From Desulfobacteraceae bacterium (GTDB lineage Bacteria; Desulfobacterota; Desulfobacteria; Desulfobacterales; ETH-SRB1), in assembly GCA_030638305.1 (NCBI GenBank), contig DAOWEW010000100.1, positions 1 to 13,757 of the forward strand: DNA of 13,757 nt, written 5' to 3'. Each line of letters opens with the position of its first letter. Within the stretch, counting starts at the first letter, position 1. The translations under genes and the position numbers were made by a program. Below the pieces are notes generated by a model. That model was not told the DNA's origin, did no database searches, and was given only the letters and a program-made list of their open reading frames with translations. This document shows positions 1-6,930 of this stretch, one piece after another.

Positions 1-1920
1 AATTGCAGCGTTAAGGCGTCTGTACCTGTACATTAAAAGTGCGCGTGAGATTTCAGGAAAATGGAGATTATAAAAAGGCAGAATGTAAAGCTCATCCCAG
101 AATACATGTCCCCTGTATGCTTCTCCGTGCAGTCCTCTTGCAGTTATTCCCGCATCTATATCTTTGTTGTGTAAAGACGCAGCGACAAGCATGTGGTACG
201 TGTGAAGGCGGACGATTTTTTGCGCAAGTCTGTCACCGGTAATTTTAATGTCTGCTTTATTCCAGAGCGCCTTCCAGGCCTTTTTGTGAGGAACATATAT
301 ATCTTTAAAGGTCTTTGTTTTTGTTAAAATTGCCGTGGCAGATTTTTTGGGATTTGCGATGTTCTTATCAAGTGATGTATAGACACTGACGAGTTTTTCA
401 ACGGTATATGTATTGTTTTCAATGGCATCTATATTTATTTCTTCGGTTATGCTTGCTTTTTGCTGCAAAATATTTTTACTGACGGACATCAATTTTTTGT
501 TCTTATATACATTTGTCCTTGAGCCCATAACGATTTGGTATTTTGAACGAATGGTTTGAACGTGGAGAAAAATCGAACCCTCTGCCTTCCCACAGGATAC
601 GCCTGAAAGATGTTTTGAATGCAGTTCGCGATAGCGGGCAACGCCGTCATTGATAATATTTCCGTCAATAGAGGATCGTATGGTAATACGATCCGAATAG
701 TTGACAGGTGTAATATCATACTCTACAGCGCAAAGATGTGGAATTGCCATACTTGCAAGCCTTTTGCCGTGAATTCTTGTAATCCTGCCAAGTCCGTCCT
801 TGCATACTATAGATCTTTCCATTACACCCTCTTTCATGTTGAGAGAGTGGGTGTAACTTACAAGTTCCATTTTTAACGGGCTGATAAAGCTTCCACTTCC
901 GACCGCAAATTCAATTAAAAGCCAGTTCGGGCAATTTACAAAGTCGTTGTTGTATATATTTCTACCCTGAATTTTTGTGGCCGGCTTGTTGTATATTCCG
1001 GCGATATATGTTCCCGGATAGTGGGTTTCAGAAGCTTTTTCTCCTTCAAAGCAGCCCCTTGTGCCAAGATAGCCATTCCCGATCGTTGTGAGCGTCTCTC
1101 TTAATTTTTCATCTTCAGGATCAAAACCGTTATAAATAAGGTTCCAGCCGTCCTCCTCAATTGAGAACTCAAACCAGTCTTTTATATCTTTGATGCTTAT
1201 TTCAGAAAGATCCTGCACTACAATGTCTGCACCATTCTGTTTAAGCGTCTCGCCTGCATTGTTTCGGTCTATTCCCAGTGTCAGGCCGAAATTTCCTTTT
1301 CTGCCTGCCTGAACTCCGGAAACTGCGTCTTCAACAACCATGCACTCTCCCGGCTTCAGGCCAAGGTTTTTTGAAGCTGTAACAAATATGTCCGGATCGG
1401 GTTTTCCTTTCAGATTAAGCTGTTGTGATACATCTCCATCGACGCGTGTTTCAAAAAGGTCTTCGATCCCCACAAGTTCTAAAATCAACTTGCAGTTACG
1501 GCTGGAAGATGCGACTCCTACTTTAATGCCTTTTTTCTTCAGGTCTTTAATAAATTTTATTGATGTTTCAAACACATCCGGACCTTCATGTCGTAAAATA
1601 TTTTGGAAGTCGATGTTTTTTTTGTTTCCCATTCCGCAAATGCTTTCCCTGTCCGGAGGATCGCTGTATTCTCCGAATGGAAATTCAATACCCCTTGATT
1701 TTAAAAAACTCTTTACTCCTTCCATTCTCGGCTTGCCGTCAACATATTGCAGGTAGTCATTTTCCGAATCAAAAGGGATAAAAGGTTTATTTTCCCTTTT
1801 GGCGATTTTTTTTAAAAAAACGTTAAACATGCTTTCCCAGGCAAGTGCATGCACACGAGCTGTTCCTGTTACTACTCCGTCAAGATCAAAAATTGCACCT
1901 TTGAATTTGGTTGAAGCCAT
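1..1920 (-). CDS. Beta-phosphoglucomutase-like HAD domain fused to GH65 disaccharide phosphorylase (3' end outside window)
   Basis: The frame is open for 640 codons from ATG at 1920 to the window edge, with AGGGG seven bases before the start. Residues 1-245 form a HAD domain: motif I FDLDG (D12, D14), motif II VGVASSS (134-140), K173 in GKPDPD, and VVEDAVSGV (195-203) carrying the acidic motif IV. From about residue 250 the GH65 fold begins, with GNGYLGTRG (281-289), ARGLHGE (594-600) and RGHVFWDELY (603-612). GH65 phosphorylases split alpha-glucosides such as trehalose, maltose or kojibiose with phosphate to beta-glucose 1-phosphate. Beta-phosphoglucomutase then turns this into glucose 6-phosphate, so the fusion would channel the intermediate. 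The GH65 general-acid glutamate lies in the missing C-terminal part, so substrate and even phosphorylase versus hydrolase activity cannot be decided. The gene lies 36 bases after the HAD phosphatase gene and is probably cotranscribed with it. No signal peptide is present, so the protein is cytoplasmic. Confidence 0.9.
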   Translation of the reverse strand, partial: MASTKFKGAIFDLDGVVTGTARVHALAWESMFNVFLKKIAKRENKPFIPFDSENDYLQYVDGKPRMEGVKSFLKSRGIEFPFGEYSDPPDRESICGMGNKKNIDFQNILRHEGPDVFETSIKFIKDLKKKGIKVGVASSSRNCKLILELVGIEDLFETRVDGDVSQQLNLKGKPDPDIFVTASKNLGLKPGECMVVEDAVSGVQAGRKGNFGLTLGIDRNNAGETLKQNGADIVVQDLSEISIKDIKDWFEFSIEEDGWNLIYNGFDPEDEKLRETLTTIGNGYLGTRGCFEGEKASETHYPGTYIAGIYNKPATKIQGRNIYNNDFVNCPNWLLIEFAVGSGSFISPLKMELVSYTHSLNMKEGVMERSIVCKDGLGRITRIHGKRLASMAIPHLCAVEYDITPVNYSDRITIRSSIDGNIINDGVARYRELHSKHLSGVSCGKAEGSIFLHVQTIRSKYQIVMGSRTNVYKNKKLMSVSKNILQQKASITEEINIDAIENNTYTVEKLVSVYTSLDKNIANPKKSATAILTKTKTFKDIYVPHKKAWKALWNKADIKITGDRLAQKIVRLHTYHMLVAASLHNKDIDAGITARGLHGEAYRGHVFWDELYILPFYNLHFPEISRALLMYRYRRLNAAI

Positions 1921-1956
1921 TTGTTACCCCTTTTGTTTTTCTATCACACAATATTT

Positions 1957-3165
1957 CTATAATAATCCCAGGATTGTGACAAGCATGTCAGGTTCCGTCA
2001 CGATTAAAGCATTTTTGCAGGTATCTTTTACCTTTGCTGCAAGCTTTTTATCTTTTGTAACAAAAACAGTCCATATATCAGGCGTTTTTTCCATCGCAGC
2101 TTCTATTAACGGAACATCGGAAGATGTATCTCCGCAAATAAGATGCGGCCCTTGTTTCATATTTAGTTTTAATGCATCATCAAGATATCTTACAGCATCT
2201 GCCTTGTCAAAATCTTTGGCTCCCGTTAACAAGTCTTCAATTGTAAGTATTATCTCAATATCAAGACCGGTATCTTCAATTCTAAAATTATCCTGTTCAG
2301 GGTCTATTTCTTGAACAATCCGCTTGATTTTTTCTACAAATTCTTCTGATTCAGGTGCAGGTATTGATTTTCGGATATTCTGGCGAGCAACGGTTGTTTG
2401 ACCGAATTTAAACTGAAGACCTGATCCGATCATAGAAAATTTTTCAAAGGCAGGCGCTTTTACAAGTTTGAGCAGCCTTTTGTTAAGGTGGTTTAAAAGC
2501 TGCTGTTTTTTGTCTTCAATAGGATAAATCTTTCGTTCTCCGCCAAGATTGATATACTCCCTTCCCTTTGAAGCCGCATAAATGAAAGTCTTGTCCGGGT
2601 TTACGCAGACATCAAGAATACCCGGGCCACTTAGCGGGGCTGAAGTTATGATTATGGAATTTATGGCCTTTTTTCTGGCAAAACGGGTAAGAAAAACAGA
2701 ATTGTAAACAGCTTGCACAGAAGAACAGTATCTGCCGCAATAGTTGTTTATTGTCCCATCCCGGTCAGTAATGAAACAGTTAAATTTCAAACCTTGTAAT
2801 TTTTCTATACCTTTGTTTACTTGATTACTGAACCCCTCGTGAAGCATTGCAAGGTACTCAATAAATTCTTTTTCAGTATTTTCCAGAAAGAAAATATCTT
2901 TTTCAAGTTCCGAGAGCTCATAAATAAACCTGGCGCTTATTTTCTTTGAGCTATCTATATAGAGCAGCTTTAATCCATCTTCAGAACGGATCGCTTTAAG
3001 CGAGCAAAGTGCGTTTTTCAGCGATTCGATCTGACCACGGTCAATTGAAAGACCTGTAACTATGTTTTCAACCAACTTATAACGCAGATCCCGGGTCATA
3101 GCCATCAGGTTGTAAAACTGTTTGAGCGTACGGATTTCTTGCTTTTTAATAAAAGTATGGCTCAT
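1957..3165 (-). CDS. HAD-superfamily sugar-phosphate phosphatase (trehalose-phosphatase-like) with helical N-terminal extension
   Basis: The protein has 402 residues. Residues 1-125 are charged and helical and match no domain I know. From 126 a HAD phosphatase core begins: motif I TDRDGT (nucleophile D134, acid/base D136), motif II IIITSA (171-176, T174 or S175), a lysine at K321 in FDKADAV, and motif IV CGDTSSD (344-350, with D346 and D350 as metal ligands). The long segment between motifs II and III fits a C2-type (IIB) cap as in trehalose-6-phosphate or sucrose-6-phosphate phosphatases. The sequence is not a close textbook OtsB, so trehalose 6-phosphate is only one candidate substrate; a glucosylglycerol- or glucosylglycerate-type phosphate is equally possible. 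Placement just upstream of the HAD-GH65 fusion points to metabolism of a disaccharide or glycoside solute. The start ATG at 3165 is preceded by AAGGAAG about 10 bases upstream. Confidence 0.8.
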   Translation of the reverse strand: MSHTFIKKQEIRTLKQFYNLMAMTRDLRYKLVENIVTGLSIDRGQIESLKNALCSLKAIRSEDGLKLLYIDSSKKISARFIYELSELEKDIFFLENTEKEFIEYLAMLHEGFSNQVNKGIEKLQGLKFNCFITDRDGTINNYCGRYCSSVQAVYNSVFLTRFARKKAINSIIITSAPLSGPGILDVCVNPDKTFIYAASKGREYINLGGERKIYPIEDKKQQLLNHLNKRLLKLVKAPAFEKFSMIGSGLQFKFGQTTVARQNIRKSIPAPESEEFVEKIKRIVQEIDPEQDNFRIEDTGLDIEIILTIEDLLTGAKDFDKADAVRYLDDALKLNMKQGPHLICGDTSSDVPLIEAAMEKTPDIWTVFVTKDKKLAAKVKDTCKNALIVTEPDMLVTILGLL

Positions 3166-3344
3166 TTTTGATTAACTTCCTTTAAAACTTTTGATAAATA
3201 GGTGAAGCAAAATAAATATATCATCTATATGGAATGATTTAAAGAGTTAAATTCGGTTCCGTCCCAACAAAGGTACCAAAAGTCCCACAGCTTTTTGGGA
3301 AAGGAGCGTATTATCAGTACGTACCTCTATAACCGTCTAAAAAA

Positions 3345-3372
3345 TTGACAAATAGACATCAATATCTATTAA
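3345..3372 (+). promoter_or_regulatory. Candidate sigma-70 promoter upstream of the ECF sigma gene
   Basis: A perfect -35 hexamer TTGACA (3345-3350) is followed after 16 bases by TATTAA (3367-3372), four of six matches to TATAAT. The site reads toward the sigma factor gene, about 140 bases before its start, and would give a housekeeping supply of that transcript. It rests on a visual match only. Confidence 0.4.
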
Positions 3373-3443
3373 ATAGCGTTGAGATATCAAATAATTACAG
3401 CTTAGCGCGCATTTTTTGTGCCGATTGAGTTTGATATTTTGTG

Positions 3444-3470
3444 GGAACCTTTTATCTCGTCGTGCGTATT
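3444..3470 (+). promoter_or_regulatory. Candidate ECF sigma promoter (GGAAC-N16-CGTATT), likely autoregulatory
   Basis: GGAAC at 3444-3448 and CGTATT at 3465-3470 are separated by exactly 16 bases. This is the spacing and core sequence of ECF-type promoters (an AAC-containing -35 and a CGT-containing -10, as in sigma-W and RpoE-like groups). It ends 39 bases before the start of the ECF sigma gene. Autoregulation of ECF operons is common, so this is a plausible self-activated promoter for the sigma / membrane protein / signal-peptidase-like unit. I found no second copy in the window. Confidence 0.5.
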
Positions 3471-3509
3471 AATAATATATAAACAGTAAAAAAATAGCCG
3501 GGGAAATTT

Positions 3510-4076
3510 GTGGTAAAAGACATAGAGGTGATAAAAAGAATCAAAAATGGTGATATTGAGGCGTTTTCATTTCTTGTCGAAAAATATCACCACCGTTTGC
3601 TCGGTTTCATCTACCGGCTTGTCGGCGACCACTTCATTGTCGAAGATCTCGGCCAGGAAGTCTTTCTGAATGTATACAAATCTCTTGGGAATTTTGACGA
3701 ACAAGCAGACGTTCCTTTTTCAGCATGGCTGTTTATTGTCGCGAGAAATCGCGCACTCAGTGAACTCAGGAAACAACAGGGGATCATTAAGACCGGACTG
3801 GATGAATCGGTCACTTTTTTCGATCCACGTCTGACCGGTGTAGACCTGTTGGTCGATAGAGAACAGCGGCAAGCTCTACAAGACAGCTTAGAGCAGCTTC
3901 CGGAACCCTACAAAAATGTCATTATAAGAAGTCTGCGAGGCGATTCGATTAAGGAAATAGCAAAACTTGAGGATATATCGCCGGGCACTGTGAAATCAAG
4001 GCTATTTAGAGCCAGAAATAAATTAAAATATTTGGTGCGTAATTTTTTTCGAGGAAAAAATGATGAACAAATTTGA
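3510..4076 (+). CDS. ECF-family RNA polymerase sigma factor
   Basis: This 188-residue sigma-70-family protein has only regions 2 and 4, as in extracytoplasmic-function sigma factors. Region 2 spans about 10-90: VEDLGQEVFLNVYKSL (44-59) covers 2.1-2.2, and FSAWLFIVARNRALSELRK (70-88) covers 2.3-2.4 for -10 melting and recognition. Region 4 spans about 120-178, with LEQLPEPYKNVI and a helix-turn-helix in SIKEIAKLEDISPGTVKSRL that reads the -35 element. The start is GTG at 3510, behind GGGGA (3500-3504); no upstream ATG is in frame. The next gene overlaps its 3' end by 17 bases, which indicates translational coupling with a likely regulator. The candidate ECF promoter just upstream suggests positive autoregulation. 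Target genes are unknown. Confidence 0.93.
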   Translation: MVKDIEVIKRIKNGDIEAFSFLVEKYHHRLLGFIYRLVGDHFIVEDLGQEVFLNVYKSLGNFDEQADVPFSAWLFIVARNRALSELRKQQGIIKTGLDESVTFFDPRLTGVDLLVDREQRQALQDSLEQLPEPYKNVIIRSLRGDSIKEIAKLEDISPGTVKSRLFRARNKLKYLVRNFFRGKNDEQI

Positions 4077-4278
4077 ACCATCTGACGATTTTGTCGAAAA
4101 AGTAATGAAGGATGTTCGGGCATATGAACATTCGCTGGAAGCCGCAGTACCATTTTTCGTGCGGATTACCGGTTCGAGTGCAGTCAAGTGGGGCATGTCC
4201 ATAGCAGGTGTGCTGTTGGGAGCCTGGAATATTATCAGGCTTTACCTGTCAATTCTGGCCCCGGTTGTCTGCCGGTAG
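4060..4278 (+). CDS. Small single-span membrane protein, possible reduced anti-sigma factor
   Basis: The 72-residue protein starts inside the last codons of the sigma gene. Two ATGs are in tandem (4060 and 4063) behind GAGGAA (4051-4056), and the second has the better spacing. Residues 5-25 (EPSDDFVEKVMKDVRAYEHS) resemble the linker found in many ECF anti-sigma factors after the anti-sigma domain. Residues 43-66 form one hydrophobic span. There is no zinc-finger HxxxCxxC and no recognisable RseA-type anti-sigma domain. Gene order and overlap make an anti-sigma or membrane-tether role the natural guess. If so, it is an unusually small one, with only about 40 residues before the membrane span. 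I do not recognise the family. Confidence 0.7.
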   Translation: MMNKFEPSDDFVEKVMKDVRAYEHSLEAAVPFFVRITGSSAVKWGMSIAGVLLGAWNIIRLYLSILAPVVCR

Positions 4279-4322
4279 CTTAAAATGTTAAAAAATAACC
4301 ATAACGAGGATCATAAAACATC

Positions 4323-5099
4323 ATGAATAGCTCTCCCAAAAAAACACAAAGAAAAAAATGGTTGGCTGCAATCATGTCAATTATCATGCCGGGACTGGGG
4401 CAGACCTATAACGGGGAGGTTTTAAAAGGTTTTTGTTTTTTAATCTTTTTTGCAGTGATTCCGCTGCTTGTCTCCCGAATGGCGGTTTACCTGCCGGACA
4501 GTTATCTAATGTTTGGACTGGCCGTTGCTCTGGGCGCAGCACTTGGCGTATATATTCTTTCCATTATCCTTGCTGCCCGAAAGGCCGGTCAAACCGGAAT
4601 TAATTATAAACTGAAACCATATAACTCCTGGTATGCTTATACCGCTCTATGGCTGGCTGGCCTGGTGCTTATGGCCGGAATAGACGGCTATCTGCGTCAG
4701 AATGTGGTCCATGCCTACAAGATCGTCAGCAAGAGCATGACCCCGCAGGTTTTGCCTGGGGATCATGTCATTGCTGATTTGACCACTTATAAAAAAAATT
4801 CTCTCAAGGTTGGTGATATCATTATCCTCGTTTATCCAGATGATCGAAGCAAGGTTTTTATTAGACGAATAGAGGGCTTGCCCGGCGACCGGATAACTCA
4901 GGCCGATGGCGGTGAAATCGTGGTGCCGCACGGCACCGCCTATGTGTTGGGAAACGCCGTTCCCCAGACAGGCAACTGTTTGGACAGTCGGGAATTCGGG
5001 CCAGTGGATCTACGTGATGTGGTCGGCAAAGTCCGGCTAGTTTATTTTTCAATCGGGGCGGATTCCATACGATGGAACCGGATTGGCCGGACCTTTTGA
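4323..5099 (+). CDS. Signal peptidase I (S26)-like membrane protein with N-terminal multi-span domain, catalytic Lys replaced by Arg
   Basis: The protein has 258 residues. Residues 12-30 carry the MPGLGQTYNGE motif of small TM2/DUF5683-like membrane modules, and hydrophobic spans follow at about 33-55, 61-85 and 104-124. The S26 domain then shows box B KSMTPQVLPGDHV (S138 is the nucleophile position), box C (VGDIIILVYP), box D FIRRIEGLPGD (179-189) and box E NCLDSREFGPV (218-228). In bacterial signal peptidase I the general base is the lysine of the (I/V)KR motif in box D; here that position is R181 (AGA). The protein may therefore be inactive, act by another mechanism, or serve as a binding protein. 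It lies 44 bases after the small membrane protein, in the apparent ECF operon, and not beside secretion genes. GAGGATC sits about 12 bases before the ATG. Confidence 0.85.
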   Translation: MNSSPKKTQRKKWLAAIMSIIMPGLGQTYNGEVLKGFCFLIFFAVIPLLVSRMAVYLPDSYLMFGLAVALGAALGVYILSIILAARKAGQTGINYKLKPYNSWYAYTALWLAGLVLMAGIDGYLRQNVVHAYKIVSKSMTPQVLPGDHVIADLTTYKKNSLKVGDIIILVYPDDRSKVFIRRIEGLPGDRITQADGGEIVVPHGTAYVLGNAVPQTGNCLDSREFGPVDLRDVVGKVRLVYFSIGADSIRWNRIGRTF

Positions 5100-5216
5100 T
5101 TTGTTTGGAATCAGCTTTTTACGGGGTTTACGGCTCTTCGATGCTCTTTCGCTAATACTTTGAAAATGATTATGTTTATATTTCAATAGGTTAATTTCTG
5201 CATAAAATTGTCAAAG

Positions 5217-5323
5217 TCATAGTGATTCAAACAAAATTTACAAAGTTTGTAGATCATAACGCTAAAAATCTACATTTTTATTCTCAAAAAGGTTTCTTGA
5301 AATATATTTTTTGATTCACTATA
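5217..5323. repeat. MITE-like element bounded by imperfect terminal inverted repeats
   Basis: The left end (ATAGTGATTCAAA from 5219) and the reverse complement of the right end (ATAGTGAATCAAA ending at 5322) agree at 12 of 13 positions, with weaker similarity inward. The enclosed roughly 105 bases are AT-rich and non-coding. Size, inverted ends and location fit a miniature inverted-repeat element. No clear target-site duplication is visible and no second copy is in the window. Confidence 0.35.
5248..5279 (+). terminator. Weak hairpin followed by T run
   Basis: TGTAGAT (5248-5254) and ATCTACA (5268-5274) are perfect inverted repeats around a 13-base loop, followed by five T residues (5275-5279). 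The stem is short and AT-rich, so termination would be weak. It lies about 150 bases after the signal-peptidase-like gene and inside the MITE-like element, and may simply be part of that element. Confidence 0.25.
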
Positions 5324-5607
5324 ATAAAAAACGAGTTTTGAGAAAGGATAAAATTCCATATCGCCAGTGGCAATCATGATGCCGGTATATATGCGTGCAT
5401 GAGTGTTCTCCAGAGTTACTCGAAAGAATTCACTGCCAGGTCAAGTCAAAGCCGTTCCAGGTCGTTGTCGGCATTGAGGTGGGCCAGTTCAGACTATGGA
5501 GCCCGGTCATTCACGAAGTCGTTACCATAGAAGATAATTAGACTACGTATAGACCACGGCAACTGATCTTAACAGGATGATTGGACAGATAGTGGTAGGG
5601 GGTGAAA

Positions 5608-6930
5608 ATGCCGGATTATCTGCGTGAACTCGTGGCAGTACATAAGCGCGGCGAACGAGTTGGACTCACTTCGGTATGTTCTGCAAACCAAGTTGTTGTT
5701 GAGGCTACACTGGAGCATGCCAAAAAACGGAATCTGGTAGTGTGCTTAGAATCTACAGGACGACAAGTCAACCAATGCGGTGGTTACGTCGGAATGCAGC
5801 CGAAGCAATTCGGGGAATATGTTAAGCGAACTGCGGAGGTGGCCAAACTTCGGAATGATCAGGTTATTTTGGGGGGCGACCACCTCGGACCAGACGCTTG
5901 GCGTTGCGAAACTTCAGACGTGGCTATGTCGAAGGCCCACGAGTTAATTCGACAATGCGTTCGTGCGGGCTACCGGAAGCTACATCTGGACCCAAGCATG
6001 CCTTGTCGAGATGATGTCTGCAACGGTCGTCCCCATCTTTCCGTGGAGATGATAGCGGAACGAACGGCTTCTCTTTGTGAGAGCGCTGAAGAGGCCGCCA
6101 CAATGGGTCCAGGCAATGAGACCCGCCTCGTCTACGTTGTGGGGACAGATGTGCCACTTCCTGGGGGACAGCGCGAAGCCAAGAGTACAATGTCTGCTAC
6201 ATCCGTAAGAGACGTTGAAGAAACGATAAGCCAGATGCGGCGTGCTTTCGCCGAAAGGGGGCTTGAATCTGCCTGGAGTCGCTGTGTAGCTCTCGTTGTG
6301 CAGACTGGCGTGACATTTGATCCGGAAGTAGTATGGGACTATGATAGTAGGAAAACCAAAGATCTCAAGACGTTTATACAGGGCGACGAGAATTTGGTCT
6401 TTGAGGCCCATTCCACCGATTTCCAGACCCAAGAGGCATTGACCAATATGGTCCGGGATCACTTTGCGATTCTCAAGGTCGGTCCGTGGCTTACGTTCGC
6501 TACGCGGGAAGCCCTTTATGCCCTTGCGTACATTGAGCGGGAATGGTTGAGGGGTCGGCGGGGAGCGATACCTTCGAGACTTCCTGAAGTGATGCAGGAT
6601 CTTATGAGGATAGACCAAACTCACTTTCGGGACCACTATCGCGGCAATGAGTCGTACTTGCGGTATATTACCGTGTACGGCTTTAGTGACCGGGTGCGAT
6701 ACTATTGGTCAAATCCTAGGGCCACAGAGGCTGTTGAGAAATTAGTCCACAATATGACGCGTTATGGGATTCCGTTGCCACTTCTTAGTCAATATATGCC
6801 TACTCAGTACGAAGCGGTGCGGGAAGGCCGTCTTCAGTGCATACCAAGACGTCTGGTGGATAGCAAAGTTTTTGAAATACTGGATAAGTACGCAGAGGCC
6901 TGCGGTGATTCTATTTACCGCATAGAATGA
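5608..6930 (+). CDS. GatZ/KbaZ-family protein (tagatose-bisphosphate aldolase non-catalytic subunit-like)
   Basis: The 440-residue protein is full length for the family. AGGGGG (5597-5602) sits five bases before ATG 5608, so I prefer this start to the GTG at 5602, which overlaps that ribosome site. Family signatures occur in order: TSVCSANQ near the N-terminus, VNQCGGYVGM, ILGGDHLGPDAW, KLHLDPSMPC, VVGTDVPLPGG, VFEAHSTDFQT, LKVGPWLTFATREAL and PLPLLSQYMPTQY. In enterobacteria GatZ and KbaZ stabilise the class II aldolases GatY and KbaY, which split tagatose 1,6-bisphosphate to DHAP and glyceraldehyde 3-phosphate. No GatY/KbaY, kinase or sugar transporter gene is nearby. Stand-alone family members may act on sugar phosphates themselves (epimerase-type activity has been proposed), so the role is open. 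The gene is richer in G and C than the flanking minus-strand blocks and is followed 11 bases later by an attC-like site, suggesting transfer. Confidence 0.85.
   Translation: MPDYLRELVAVHKRGERVGLTSVCSANQVVVEATLEHAKKRNLVVCLESTGRQVNQCGGYVGMQPKQFGEYVKRTAEVAKLRNDQVILGGDHLGPDAWRCETSDVAMSKAHELIRQCVRAGYRKLHLDPSMPCRDDVCNGRPHLSVEMIAERTASLCESAEEAATMGPGNETRLVYVVGTDVPLPGGQREAKSTMSATSVRDVEETISQMRRAFAERGLESAWSRCVALVVQTGVTFDPEVVWDYDSRKTKDLKTFIQGDENLVFEAHSTDFQTQEALTNMVRDHFAILKVGPWLTFATREALYALAYIEREWLRGRRGAIPSRLPEVMQDLMRIDQTHFRDHYRGNESYLRYITVYGFSDRVRYYWSNPRATEAVEKLVHNMTRYGIPLPLLSQYMPTQYEAVREGRLQCIPRRLVDSKVFEILDKYAEACGDSIYRIE

Larger units (their letters stand above)
3166..3509. other. Divergent intergenic region between the phosphatase and sigma genes
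   Basis: This AT-rich region must hold promoters for both directions. Toward the sigma gene it carries the sigma-70-like and ECF-like matches listed separately. Toward the phosphatase gene I see only weak candidates, for example TTGGGA with TTTAAA about 18 bases on (minus strand, near 3238-3270). No gene or RNA structure is evident. Confidence 0.4.
5100..5607. other. Non-coding stretch between the signal-peptidase-like gene and the GatZ-like gene
   Basis: About 500 bases hold no convincing gene. The first half (to about 5345) is strongly AT-rich and contains the MITE-like inverted repeat and a small hairpin listed separately. The second half is visibly richer in G and C, like the downstream gene. 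It has stops in all frames, so it could be decayed coding DNA, but I recognise nothing in it. I saw no clear terminator after the signal-peptidase-like gene and no clear promoter for the GatZ-like gene. Confidence 0.5.

Noticed and set aside
3254..3258. GGAAC on the minus strand upstream of the phosphatase gene as a second ECF promoter
   Set aside because: No CGT-type -10 lies 15-17 bases downstream, so only half the motif is present.
5345..5600. Possible decayed protein fragment on the minus strand in the GC-richer stretch before the GatZ-like gene
   Set aside because: Several stops interrupt every frame and I could not assign the pieces to any family.
5980..6636. Minus-strand open frame of 218 codons
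   Set aside because: It is fully antisense to the GatZ-like gene, whose family motifs are unmistakable. The antisense product has no recognisable features.
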